A stretch of DNA of 64,000 nucleotides from CAYRGQ01 sp964423925. GTDB lineage: Bacteria; Bacteroidota; Bacteroidia; Sphingobacteriales; Sphingobacteriaceae. How positions within the stretch are numbered: position 1 is the stretch's first letter; each line of letters starts with the position of its first letter. The stretch spans positions 62,001 through 126,000 of the forward strand of contig CAYRGQ010000001.1 in the NCBI GenBank assembly GCA_964423925.1. The letters are read 5' to 3'. Positions 43,956 to 52,760 of this stretch are shown here, in pieces. The position numbers and the translations under genes were made by a program. The notes beneath the pieces are model-generated. The model was not told the DNA's origin, did no database searches, and saw only the letters and a program-made list of their open reading frames with translations.

Positions 43956-45629
43956 ATGAAAACATTCAAAATATACCGCCGGTCTCGCTTGGCCTTTTTG
44001 GTGTCGACCATCTTGCTGCTTGGCAGCTGTAAAGATTACCTGGTTGAACTGAACGAGAATCCCAACGGTGCCGAGCCGTCTAACGCACACCCCAACCTGG
44101 TGTTGCCTACCGTACTTTCGGAAACGGGCAAGTTGTATCTCAATCTCGGATATCAGGACCTCGCCGGCGTGATGCAGCACACCCAGAAAGACGGGTGGAA
44201 CGGGTCGCATAACAACTACGATTGGGAAGGATCCAATAGCTGGAACGCCTATTACGACATCCTACGAAACAATAAATTCGTGCTTGAGCGATCCGAAGAG
44301 CTGGGATACGAAACGCACCAGGGCATCGCATTGGTGATAAAGTCGTTTGTCTTTGGCCTGATGGCGGATTTATGGGGGGATGTCCCATACTCCGAAGCCT
44401 TACAAGCACAGGAAGGTGGGACGATGACTGCGAAATATGACCGGCAGGAAGACGTCTATATGGGTGTGCTCGCCGATTTGGAGCACGCCAATCAGTTGCT
44501 CTCCAAACCAGCCGCGCAGTATAGCGCCCAAACGGGAAGCAGCGATTTATATTTCAACGGTGATCCGGATAAATGGCAGCGTTTTGCCAATTCTTTGGCC
44601 CTGCGCTATTACATGCGGCTATCGCACAAACTACCGCAGATAGCCCAAGCTGGCATTGAGAAAATCGTACAGAATCCCACTACCTATCCCCTAATCTTGC
44701 AAGCTGCCGACGACGCCACGATGAGCTTCCCAGGTACGAATGCAGGCGATTCCTGGCCGTTTAACCTCACGTTTGACAGCTCGGATGAAGGAACCAACTT
44801 CCGACGGATTAAAATGGCACATACGCTAGTGGAGCACATGCGAGCCGAGCAAGATCCACGGCTGGGCGTGTGGGCTCAGCGCGTGCAAATACCGATTAGC
44901 ATTGATGCGTCACTGCCCCCCGGTACGGATGCGATTATTGACGGTGTACGCAAAATATCGCCCGATAAGTTGGCGGCGATGGGGGCCAATCCTGACGAAA
45001 TCAACCAGAATCCCGATTACGTTGGATTGCCCATCTCGCTCGTGGGGCCGCAGGCCTTCAACCTCAGCCCAGATGTCAACCAATCGGCGCGCAATCCCCA
45101 CGTATCGTGGCTTAACGACATGTACAGGCAGACCTCGGGACCGCTATTGCGCGCCCGCCTGCTGTCGGCAGCGGAAGTCAACCTGATCTTGGCGGAAGCG
45201 GCACTGAAAGGCTGGAACGTGGGCGATCCCCAGGCGCGCTACGAAGCCGGCGTAAAAGCATCCTTCGACGCTTGGGGTTTGGCGAGCCAATATGAAGCGT
45301 ACATCGCGGGAGCGCCCTACGAGGGGACCATACAGCAGGTGATTGAACAGAAATGGGTGTCGTCCTGGACGGCCGCCGCGGAAGCGTGGTTTGACTGGCG
45401 ACGCACCGGCTTTCCCGAACTGCAGACCGGAAGCCAAGCCATGGGTCCCGTGTTGCCCGTACGCTTTTATTATATGTCGTCGGAACGTGAGCTAAACAAG
45501 GATAACGCAGAGCAGGCTATTGCTAATTTGGAAGTGACGCCCTACACGCCTTTTGGCGCGGTGGGAGGCGCGGGCAACAGTGCCTGGTCGAAGCCTTGGG
45601 TGTTGCAAGGGACGGGCAAGCCATGGTAA
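43956..45629 (+). CDS. susD: SusD/RagB-family surface lipoprotein, copy 2
   Basis: A 557-residue lipoprotein (LLGSC, Cys25). ATG 43956 is preferred; the frame continues to a GTG at 43947, which is less likely. The core motifs match copy 1: NENPNGAEPSNAHPNLVLPTV, AGVMQHTQKDGWNGSHNNYDW, VIKSFVFGLMADLWGDVPYSEA, LILAEAALKGW and the GTGKPW ending. As with copy 1 it would bind the ligand over the SusC barrel. Its stop codon overlaps the start of the ceramidase-like gene (ATGGTAA), which indicates translational coupling between uptake and the next hydrolase. Confidence 0.94.
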   Translation: MKTFKIYRRSRLAFLVSTILLLGSCKDYLVELNENPNGAEPSNAHPNLVLPTVLSETGKLYLNLGYQDLAGVMQHTQKDGWNGSHNNYDWEGSNSWNAYYDILRNNKFVLERSEELGYETHQGIALVIKSFVFGLMADLWGDVPYSEALQAQEGGTMTAKYDRQEDVYMGVLADLEHANQLLSKPAAQYSAQTGSSDLYFNGDPDKWQRFANSLALRYYMRLSHKLPQIAQAGIEKIVQNPTTYPLILQAADDATMSFPGTNAGDSWPFNLTFDSSDEGTNFRRIKMAHTLVEHMRAEQDPRLGVWAQRVQIPISIDASLPPGTDAIIDGVRKISPDKLAAMGANPDEINQNPDYVGLPISLVGPQAFNLSPDVNQSARNPHVSWLNDMYRQTSGPLLRARLLSAAEVNLILAEAALKGWNVGDPQARYEAGVKASFDAWGLASQYEAYIAGAPYEGTIQQVIEQKWVSSWTAAAEAWFDWRRTGFPELQTGSQAMGPVLPVRFYYMSSERELNKDNAEQAIANLEVTPYTPFGAVGGAGNSAWSKPWVLQGTGKPW

Positions 45630-46894
45630 GACGTCTCCTTCGCGGATGCTTGGTTTTGCTGGCAGTAGCCAGCGCTGTGCTCAGCGCGAGTGGACAGTGG
45701 CAGGCGGGGGCGGCCGTTCGCCTCATTACGCCGGAACCGCTATTGCCCGTATCAGGCGGTATCGGGACTCCACAGCCCGCCACCCAGAAGCGCGGCGACT
45801 TGTTTGTTCGGGCCATGGTGTTGGCGGTGGGAGATACGCGCGTGGCATTCGTCAGTATCGATAACTTGGGCTGGCCTGCCGTGCTGGGTGATAAAGCACG
45901 CGCCTTGGTTGACGGCGTCCCACCTGAAAATATCCTGATCGGGGCGACGCATACGCACAGCGCACCGGATGCGTATGGGTTTCCGGATGATGCGGGCAAC
46001 CATCATGCCGATTTAGCCTACCTGGATTTTTGCGCTCGGCAAATCGCGGATGCAGTGAACGAGGCAGTCGCACGCCTCGCGCCGGCACAGCTCAAGGTAG
46101 CCATGGGTGAAGCCCGAGGAAAAATTGCGTTTAATTACTACGCAGAGGACTTGTACGACCCGCGCTGCGGCCTTATCCAGGCGGTGAGCACGGACGGCGA
46201 CGTGATTGCTACCTTGGTTAACTATGCCGTACATCCGGAGGTAATCGGATCAAAACGCGGGATCCTGAGTCCCGACCTTTGTGGGCCACTGTACGCCCGA
46301 ATCGAGGAGCGCGTAGGAGGCGTAGCACTGTTTATGAACGGCGCGCTGGGTGGCATGGTCACCGCAGACAACCGTCCTGAGCGAGCCGGTGAAGCGGTGG
46401 ATCCCTGGGCGGAATGCGAACGTATCGGAACACGCCTAGCCGATGAGGCCCTCCGACTGCTGGACGAGAGTGCGGTGACCGCAAGTTCGGAGTTGGCGTG
46501 TGCGCATAGCACGCTCACCCTGCCCATCGAGTCGCCCATCATGCGCTATATCCTGGTGCATTCACCATTAGGGTATGCTACCGCATCGAACGAGGGGAAA
46601 GTGACCATCGCCACGCAACTTAACGCCGTACGTGTCGGACCGGCCACTATGCTCACGGTGCCTGGCGAGGCCCTACCGAATATCGGCTACTACTTGAAGC
46701 GAAACATGAGTTCCGATTATCCCTTTTTGCTAGGGCTTACAAATGATGCATTTGGGTATATCCTAACGAAAGTGGACTATAACAGTTTTGAACGATACGA
46801 CTACATCACGCGCACAAGTTTAGGCGAAATGACCGGCGAATATTATATAGACGCTGCGCTTGCACTCGTGCGGAAGCTTAATGACAAACCATGA
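45623..46894 (+). CDS. Short neutral/alkaline ceramidase-like hydrolase, exported
   Basis: A 423-residue exported protein (hydrophobic residues 4-20, cleavage near SASGQ). It resembles the N-terminal catalytic domain of neutral ceramidases: GATHTHSAPDAYG near residue 107 carries the HxH-type zinc ligands, with NYAVHPEVIG, FMNGALGGMV and a TVPGEALPNIG segment further on. True ceramidases are longer (usually over 600 residues) and have a C-terminal beta-sandwich; this protein lacks it. The family hydrolyses N-acyl bonds in sphingolipids, but the many short bacterial forms may act on other amides or esters. Its ATG overlaps the susD stop codon, and its own stop overlaps the next ATG (ATGA). Confidence 0.83.
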   Translation: MVRRLLRGCLVLLAVASAVLSASGQWQAGAAVRLITPEPLLPVSGGIGTPQPATQKRGDLFVRAMVLAVGDTRVAFVSIDNLGWPAVLGDKARALVDGVPPENILIGATHTHSAPDAYGFPDDAGNHHADLAYLDFCARQIADAVNEAVARLAPAQLKVAMGEARGKIAFNYYAEDLYDPRCGLIQAVSTDGDVIATLVNYAVHPEVIGSKRGILSPDLCGPLYARIEERVGGVALFMNGALGGMVTADNRPERAGEAVDPWAECERIGTRLADEALRLLDESAVTASSELACAHSTLTLPIESPIMRYILVHSPLGYATASNEGKVTIATQLNAVRVGPATMLTVPGEALPNIGYYLKRNMSSDYPFLLGLTNDAFGYILTKVDYNSFERYDYITRTSLGEMTGEYYIDAALALVRKLNDKP

Positions 46895-48288
46895 TAGGAA
46901 AGAATATGCGACTATATACTATTACTCGGATCGGACTGTTGATATGCACCGGATGTTTTCTGGCTTTAACCTCTGCGCGGAGCCAAATGGCCCCCGGAGC
47001 GGTGACGCCCGAAACGGCCTTACGAAGCTATTTGGATGCCGAAGATACCTCCTATCGGTGGGAGATCAGGGAAGTCATTTCGGTAGGCCCCGTCAAAGCC
47101 TACGACCTCTTGCTCACCTCCCAGACGTGGAAAGGGCACGTGTGGAAGCATCAGTTAACCGTCGTGGTACCGCGCCGTTTAAAGCGTGAGACCGCTATGC
47201 TATTTATCGACGGGGGCAGCGTAAACGAAGCGGGGGAGCCCAACTGGCGCGATCCGCGGAAAAATGACATCCTGCAGGCAGTAGGCATGGCTGCTTGGGA
47301 GAGCCGAGCGATTACCGCGGTACTGAAACAGGTGCCGATGCAGCCGTTGTATGGTGGTAAGCGTGAAGACGAACTGATTTCCATGACCTTGCACAATTAC
47401 CAACAGGATAACGACCACACGTGGCCATTGCTGTTTCCGATGGCAAAGAGCGCCATCCGCGCCATGGATGCCATACAGGAGCTCGCCAGTCAGGAACTTG
47501 GCCTGGAGGTGGTCGATTTTCTGGTGGCGGGCGCCTCCAAGCGCGGCTGGACCACTTGGCTCACGGGTGCTTCGGAGGATCCGCGTGTCAAAGCCTTGGC
47601 CCCCATCGTCATCGATATCGTTAACATGCCTGCCAACTTAAATTATCAGCTGGAAGCCTACGACGAGTACAGCGAGGAGATTCAGGATTATACGGATTTG
47701 GGTATTCCGCAGGCCATCGACAGTGAGGGTGGCCGCAATATTGTCACCATGATTGACCCGTACGCCTACCGAAGCGTGCTCACCCAGCCCAAGATGATCT
47801 TTAACGGTACTAACGACCCTTTTTGGGTAGTGGATGCCATTAAGCACTATCTGGACAGTATACCGGGCCACAACCTACTCCACTACGTGCCTAATGCCGG
47901 CCATGACTTGGGAGATGGCAAGCAAGCGTTCCGCGCGCTGACCTCGTTCTTCGGATACATTGCGCGCGACAAGCCGTTGCCTTTGATCCATTGGTCCGAA
48001 AGTGCAAAGAATGGACAGGCGTTGATCCGGGTCCAGCCCGAACGCAAGCGCCTGCAAGGCGCCCGACTTTGGTATACCCATTCGGACGATCGCGATTTTA
48101 GGGACGAGACTTGGGAATCGCTTGAGTTGACCTTGCCATCACGCGGGGAGCCGCTAAACGCCACGGTTCCGTTGCCGAGGGAGGGGTATAAGGCATTTTA
48201 TATCGATTTTGTTTACAGGGATTTAAAGGGAAAAAAGTACACGCAAAGTACACGGGTATTCGTTGCTGACGGCAACAACATCCTCTAA
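46891..48288 (+). CDS. PhoPQ-activated (PqaA-type) alpha/beta hydrolase, exported, copy 2
   Basis: A 465-residue exported protein (signal peptide to about residue 35, near TSARSQ). It has the same plan as copy 1 at 23153: Ser216 in GASKRGWTTW, Asp309 in GTNDPFWV and His338 in NAGHDLGD, plus EDELISMTLHNYQ and DPYAYR. It starts with ATGA overlap on the ceramidase-like gene and is the last gene of the second SusCD operon. The two copies lie at opposite ends of the 25-kb locus, which argues that both act in the same pathway, perhaps on different ester or amide groups. Substrate not known. Confidence 0.87.
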   Translation: MIGKNMRLYTITRIGLLICTGCFLALTSARSQMAPGAVTPETALRSYLDAEDTSYRWEIREVISVGPVKAYDLLLTSQTWKGHVWKHQLTVVVPRRLKRETAMLFIDGGSVNEAGEPNWRDPRKNDILQAVGMAAWESRAITAVLKQVPMQPLYGGKREDELISMTLHNYQQDNDHTWPLLFPMAKSAIRAMDAIQELASQELGLEVVDFLVAGASKRGWTTWLTGASEDPRVKALAPIVIDIVNMPANLNYQLEAYDEYSEEIQDYTDLGIPQAIDSEGGRNIVTMIDPYAYRSVLTQPKMIFNGTNDPFWVVDAIKHYLDSIPGHNLLHYVPNAGHDLGDGKQAFRALTSFFGYIARDKPLPLIHWSESAKNGQALIRVQPERKRLQGARLWYTHSDDRDFRDETWESLELTLPSRGEPLNATVPLPREGYKAFYIDFVYRDLKGKKYTQSTRVFVADGNNIL

Positions 48289-48320
48289 GCCGCGCGGCCC
48301 CAAATTTTTATGTGTAACTA

Positions 48321-48328
48321 TAATTTTG
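48321..48328 (+). promoter_or_regulatory. -7 promoter element before the glutamate-synthase-like gene
   Basis: TAATTTTG is a perfect TAnnTTTG match, only 12 bases before ATG 48341. Transcription would begin a few bases ahead of the start codon, giving a nearly leaderless mRNA. No -33 match is seen. Confidence 0.4.
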
Positions 48329-48340
48329 CATTTTTGGGCT

Positions 48341-49984
48341 ATGCGCAAGAAATTCATAGCCGTAGCCACCGCGCTCGTGGTGGCCATATTAATTATTGGT
48401 TTTTGGTGGCCACCGATTTGGTGGTCCTACGTGGTTGTACTTCCCTTGGTGCTGCTCGGCGTGCAGGATATCCTGCAGACCAAACAAGCAATTCGGCATA
48501 ACTTTCCGCTGTTCGGACGCCTGCGTTACCTATTCGAAAGTATCCGTCCGGAGATACAACAGTACTTTGTCGAAAGCGACACCACGGGCAGACCATTTAG
48601 TCGCATGTTTCGTGCCGTTGTTTACCAACGTGCGAAAAAGGTTTTGGATACCACGCCGTTCGGTACGCAGCTTGACGTCTACAGCAATAACTATGAATGG
48701 CTAAGTCACAGCATCGCCGCAGTAGACTACTTTAAAATTAATGAACACCCGCGGGTGACGGTGGGGGGACCGTACTGCCAACAGCCTTACTCCTGCAGCG
48801 TTTTCAATATTTCGGCCATGAGCTACGGCTCGTTGAGCAAACAGGCGGTCATGGCCTTGAATGGTGGAGCGAAAATCGGTCAGTTTTACCACAACACCGG
48901 TGAGGGAGGTATCACGGATTACCACCTCAATGGAGGTGGTGATCTGGTTTGGCAAATCGGAACGGGCTACTTTGGTTGTCGCAATTCAGATGGAGGATTC
49001 AATGACGAGATGTTTGCCCAGAAGTCCCGGTATCCGCAGGTCAAGATGATTGAAATCAAGCTGTCGCAAGGTGCAAAGCCTGGTCACGGCGGTATCTTGC
49101 CCGCTATCAAGGTGACGCCCGAAGTGGCGCGCATACGTGCGGTAGAGGTCGGCAAGGAAGTGGATTCGCCACCGTACCATCGCGAATTCTCCACACCCAT
49201 AGGCTTACTCCGATTCGTTAAGCGCCTGCGCGATCTTTCCGAAGGGAAACCAGTAGGGTTTAAACTGTGTATCGGCCACCGAAGCGAGTTTGTGGCCATC
49301 TGCAAGGCAATGATCGAGACAGAGATTTATCCTGATTTCATCACCATTGACGGCGGCGAAGGCGGGACCGGTGCGGCGCCCTTGGAGTTCTCAAACTCGG
49401 TGGGCATGCCGCTGCGCGATGCGCTGGCTTTTGCCTACGACTGCCTGACAGGATTTGGCCTCAAGCACCACATAAAGATCATCGCTGCCGGAAAAATTGC
49501 TACCGGATTCGAGCTGGTCAAGTACTTTGCCCTTGGCGCAGACATTTGCAACAGTGCCCGCGGCATGATGTTAGCCTTGGGGTGTATTCAAGCACTGCAG
49601 TGCCATGCCAATACCTGCCCCACGGGCGTCGCTACCCAAGATCCAGTATTGGCCAAAGGACTGGACGTTGCCGACAAGCGCGTGCGGGTGGCCAATTTCC
49701 ACCGTCAGACGGTGAAGGCCGCTGGCGAATTAATGGGTGCGGCGGGGATTAGGCATCCGGATGATATCCACCGCGTTTATATCCATCGACGCGTGGCGCC
49801 CAATAAGGTGGAAACTTATCTAGACTCTTACCCGTATATACCTTGGGCGAGCTTGCTGCAGCCTCCGTACCCGAAATCGTTTGAGTTGCTAATGCGTATC
49901 AGCCGGCCGGATTCTTTCCAGCCCGATTTCTCGGATATTGATTTCGTGGAGTACGCATGGGCGAAAAAGCCAATGACGGGTTAA
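48341..49984 (+). CDS. FMN-binding glutamate synthase-family membrane-anchored protein
   Basis: A 547-residue protein. Two hydrophobic helices at residues 5-40 anchor it to the inner membrane, followed by the glutamate-synthase-type FMN barrel (FNISAMSYGSLSKQAV, GEGGITDYHLNGGGDLVWQIGTGYFG, GFKLCIGHRSEF, DGGEGGTGAAPLEF). A 3Fe-4S motif, Cys415-X5-Cys421-X4-Cys426, lies in GCIQALQCHANTCPTG. The glutaminase and C-terminal beta-helix domains of real GltB are missing, so it is one of the stand-alone synthase-domain proteins whose acceptor is not known. ATG 48341 gives the usual N-terminus; the longer frame runs into the upstream PqaA-type gene. It probably belongs to the chromosome's core rather than the locus upstream. 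Confidence 0.88.
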   Translation: MRKKFIAVATALVVAILIIGFWWPPIWWSYVVVLPLVLLGVQDILQTKQAIRHNFPLFGRLRYLFESIRPEIQQYFVESDTTGRPFSRMFRAVVYQRAKKVLDTTPFGTQLDVYSNNYEWLSHSIAAVDYFKINEHPRVTVGGPYCQQPYSCSVFNISAMSYGSLSKQAVMALNGGAKIGQFYHNTGEGGITDYHLNGGGDLVWQIGTGYFGCRNSDGGFNDEMFAQKSRYPQVKMIEIKLSQGAKPGHGGILPAIKVTPEVARIRAVEVGKEVDSPPYHREFSTPIGLLRFVKRLRDLSEGKPVGFKLCIGHRSEFVAICKAMIETEIYPDFITIDGGEGGTGAAPLEFSNSVGMPLRDALAFAYDCLTGFGLKHHIKIIAAGKIATGFELVKYFALGADICNSARGMMLALGCIQALQCHANTCPTGVATQDPVLAKGLDVADKRVRVANFHRQTVKAAGELMGAAGIRHPDDIHRVYIHRRVAPNKVETYLDSYPYIPWASLLQPPYPKSFELLMRISRPDSFQPDFSDIDFVEYAWAKKPMTG

Positions 49985-50050
49985 TGTACAGCCGGCTAGA
50001 CGTCCGTCGGCATATCGACCGCTTATAGGTTCTGGGTGCGCGCGCCGCAG

Positions 50051-50893
50051 CTATAACCAGTCACCAAGGGCGAAGGTGTCACCCAGTCGGATACCTTTAT
50101 CGGTCATTTTCAATGTGCAGCATTCGTGTACTGGGTCATGCTCCAGGAACAGCACATACTCCCCGTCCAAGGCCTCCTGCCAGTATCGTTTCCGCTCGTC
50201 CATGGTTGTGAGCGGGCGCACATCGTAACTCATCACGTAGGGAAGAGGGATGTGACCTATCGAAGGCAGCAAGTCGGCCATATAGAGCAGTGTTTTGTCT
50301 TTGTAGTTAATCTGGGGTAGCATCATGGCCTCCGTGTGTCCATGGGCAAACCGAATCCGGATGTGCTCGGTGAACGCGATGCCGTCGACGGAATCTAAAA
50401 ATTTCAGTTGCCCACTTTCTTGGATCGGCAGGATGTTCTCCTTCAAGAATGACGCCTTCTCGCGCTCGTTCGGATTCAAGGCCCAGTCCCAATGTGCGCG
50501 ATTGCTCCAATATGTCGCGTTCTTAAAGGCCGGAAGCAGCTGTTCGCCCGCGCGGACGATGGCTCCGCCGACGTGGTCGAAATGTAAATGCGTGAGAAAC
50601 ACGTCGGTGATGTCATTCCGATGGAAGCCATGTTGAGCGAGGGATCTGTCTAGGCTGTCGTCGCCATGGCGGTAGTAATGCCGGAAGAAACTTTCATCCT
50701 GCTTATCGCCAAGGCCGGTGTCGACTAGGATCAGGCGCTTGCCATCCTCGATGAGCAGCAAACGGGCACCCCATGTGCAGAGGTTTCGTTCGTCGGCTGG
50801 GTTGGTCCGTTGCCAGATGGATTTGGGTACGACGCCGAACATCGCGCCCCCGTCTAGTTTAAAAAAACCGGTATTGATCGAATAAAGTTGCAT
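50051..50893 (-). CDS. MBL-fold metallo-hydrolase
   Basis: A 280-residue cytoplasmic protein of the metallo-beta-lactamase superfamily. The metal-binding motif THLHFDHVGG has His102, His104, Asp106 and His107; further ligands are expected in FAHGHTEAM near residue 184 and in the DLLPSIGH region. Family members include lactonases, glyoxalases and arylsulfatase-like enzymes; the dimensions resemble AHL-lactonase-type proteins, but substrate prediction is not possible. It is transcribed alone on the minus strand and faces away from the iron transporter genes. The end of the gene lies about 65 bases after the glutamate-synthase-like gene in convergent orientation. Confidence 0.87.
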   Translation of the reverse strand: MQLYSINTGFFKLDGGAMFGVVPKSIWQRTNPADERNLCTWGARLLLIEDGKRLILVDTGLGDKQDESFFRHYYRHGDDSLDRSLAQHGFHRNDITDVFLTHLHFDHVGGAIVRAGEQLLPAFKNATYWSNRAHWDWALNPNEREKASFLKENILPIQESGQLKFLDSVDGIAFTEHIRIRFAHGHTEAMMLPQINYKDKTLLYMADLLPSIGHIPLPYVMSYDVRPLTTMDERKRYWQEALDGEYVLFLEHDPVHECCTLKMTDKGIRLGDTFALGDWL

Positions 50894-51064
50894 GAAGGAG
50901 CTTTTTGTGTGAAAATACGAAAAGGAAGGCTAAATTTGACACGCTAGGGTATATTTTCGCCTTTGCATATATTAGCAAGGGGCCGAATCTGCTGACGCCC
51001 ATGCTCAGGTTTTCTACCCACTTGTCTTGGAAGGACCACCAGAGCTAGTGTTGCGATAATTGAT

Positions 51065-51072
51065 TAGGTTTG
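51065..51072 (+). promoter_or_regulatory. -7 promoter element before the iron ABC transporter genes
   Basis: TAGGTTTG is a perfect TAnnTTTG match 53 bases before the permease ATG. No -33 TTG occurs at the normal distance, and no clear Fur box is seen. Confidence 0.4.
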
Positions 51073-51125
51073 TTAGCTACAGTCCGTATTACAGTTCGAT
51101 GAACACTCCGGGTCTGACTTGACAC

Positions 51126-52760
51126 ATGGATAAAACAAAATTGACTTACACTTGGATGAATGGATGGGGCTTTTTAGCCCTTCTAGTATTTCTCCTCGTC
51201 GCCACGCCGGCATTTACCCTCGCCATCCGGCTATTTGACGGTAACGGATCACAGTGGTCCTATATTGCGGGGCGTCTATTCTCGCACTATGTTCCATCTA
51301 CGGTGTGGCTGCTCGCCGGGGTGTCGGTGCTCACACTATTTGTGGGTGTAGGAATGGCCTGGCTGATATCGACGTATGCATTTCCAGGAAGACGGTTCTT
51401 CGAATGGGCCCTTATATTGCCGCTTTCGTTCCCGGCTTACATGATGGGGTATAGTTACGTGGGATTGCTGGAATACACGGGTCCGATAAATGCGTTTCTG
51501 CGCCATAGACTGGGCATGGACATCACGGGGCCAATTTTCGACATCATGAATATCTGGGGCGCGATATTTATTCTATCGATGAGCTTGTTTCCCTACCTTT
51601 ACGTTATTTGCCGAACAGTGTTTGTGTCGCGATCGGCTGATTTGCTGGATGCGTCTGCTATGCTCGGCAGTAGTTCGTGGCGTACCTTCTGGAAAGTAGC
51701 GCTTCCCATGGCTCGGCCCGCAGTAATTGCAGGCTTGGCACTGATCGGTATGGAAGTGTTGAATGATTACGGCACCGTGAAGTACTATGGTGTGGATACG
51801 TTCACTACGGGCATCTTTCGAGCTTGGTTTTCCATGGGCGACGTGAGCACCGGAATTCGGCTTTCAGCTATCTTGATGGTGTTCGTCATTGCGATGCTTT
51901 GGTTGGAACGAGGCCAAAGAGGGAGTAAGGCTTTTACTGGTCGCAAAACAAGTCATAGACAGGCCAAGCGGATTCGCCTACGAGGCGTCGCCAGGGTAGG
52001 GGCTATACTCGCTTGCAGCGTTATATTGGCGTTGGGTTTTGTCTTGCCACTCTCCCAGGTGCTGTACTGGGTTGGTTTGACCGCACATCGTGTAGTGGAT
52101 GTAGCTTTCTGGACGCTGGTAGGAAACAGCCTGCTATTGGCGCTGCTAGCTTCTGTCTTGATAGTGGTATGCGCTACGGTGCTCCTCTATGCAGCCCGTA
52201 TTAATAGGGTTGAATGGATACGGTATGCATCCTATTTTTCCACTCTAGGATATGCCATACCGGGCGCTGTAATCGCCATCGGTATTTACTTGCCGGTAGT
52301 GTGGGCGGATAGGTCGCTTGTGGCGCTATTAACTGGTTCGAATGGCTTGTATATATCGCAGACTGTAGTTATGCTGGTTTTCGCCTATATCGTGCGCTTC
52401 ATGGCTGTGGCGTACCATGCTGTATCGGCTGGTTTCGAGAAGATTGGTCGTCATGTATCGGAGGCCTCGCTAATGCTCGGCGGCTCTACTTGGCGAACCT
52501 TGGTTCGTGTAGATATACCTATGATTCGCAACAGCCTGGGAGCTGGCCTATTGTTGGTGTTCGTTGACGTCATCAAAGAGCTTCCCTTAACCTTGATTTT
52601 GCGTCCGTTCAATTTCCATACTTTGGCCACGCGAGCTTTCGACCTAGCGACTAACGAACAGGTGGCAGAGTCTGCGAATTTTTCTCTGTGTGTGGTAGCC
52701 ATTGGCCTGCTACCTGTAATCTTGTTGAATGCTTTAGTGAAGGCAAACTCTCATGAATGA
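51126..52760 (+). CDS. fbpB: Ferric-iron ABC transporter permease
   Basis: A 544-residue inner-membrane permease of the FbpB/AfuB type, with two fused permease halves and about twelve helices. The two EAA loops that contact the ATPase are visible: ASAMLGSSSWRTFWKVALPM (from about residue 178) and EASLMLGGSTWRTLVRVDIPM (from about 450). The ATPase gene overlaps its 3' end by 8 bases. The binding protein is encoded convergently at 53842-54867, so all three components are local. The first and second halves are fused in one chain, as is usual for iron(III) permeases of this class. Codon use appears richer in ATA, CTA and TTA than in the flanking genes. Confidence 0.92.
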   Translation: MDKTKLTYTWMNGWGFLALLVFLLVATPAFTLAIRLFDGNGSQWSYIAGRLFSHYVPSTVWLLAGVSVLTLFVGVGMAWLISTYAFPGRRFFEWALILPLSFPAYMMGYSYVGLLEYTGPINAFLRHRLGMDITGPIFDIMNIWGAIFILSMSLFPYLYVICRTVFVSRSADLLDASAMLGSSSWRTFWKVALPMARPAVIAGLALIGMEVLNDYGTVKYYGVDTFTTGIFRAWFSMGDVSTGIRLSAILMVFVIAMLWLERGQRGSKAFTGRKTSHRQAKRIRLRGVARVGAILACSVILALGFVLPLSQVLYWVGLTAHRVVDVAFWTLVGNSLLLALLASVLIVVCATVLLYAARINRVEWIRYASYFSTLGYAIPGAVIAIGIYLPVVWADRSLVALLTGSNGLYISQTVVMLVFAYIVRFMAVAYHAVSAGFEKIGRHVSEASLMLGGSTWRTLVRVDIPMIRNSLGAGLLLVFVDVIKELPLTLILRPFNFHTLATRAFDLATNEQVAESANFSLCVVAIGLLPVILLNALVKANSHE

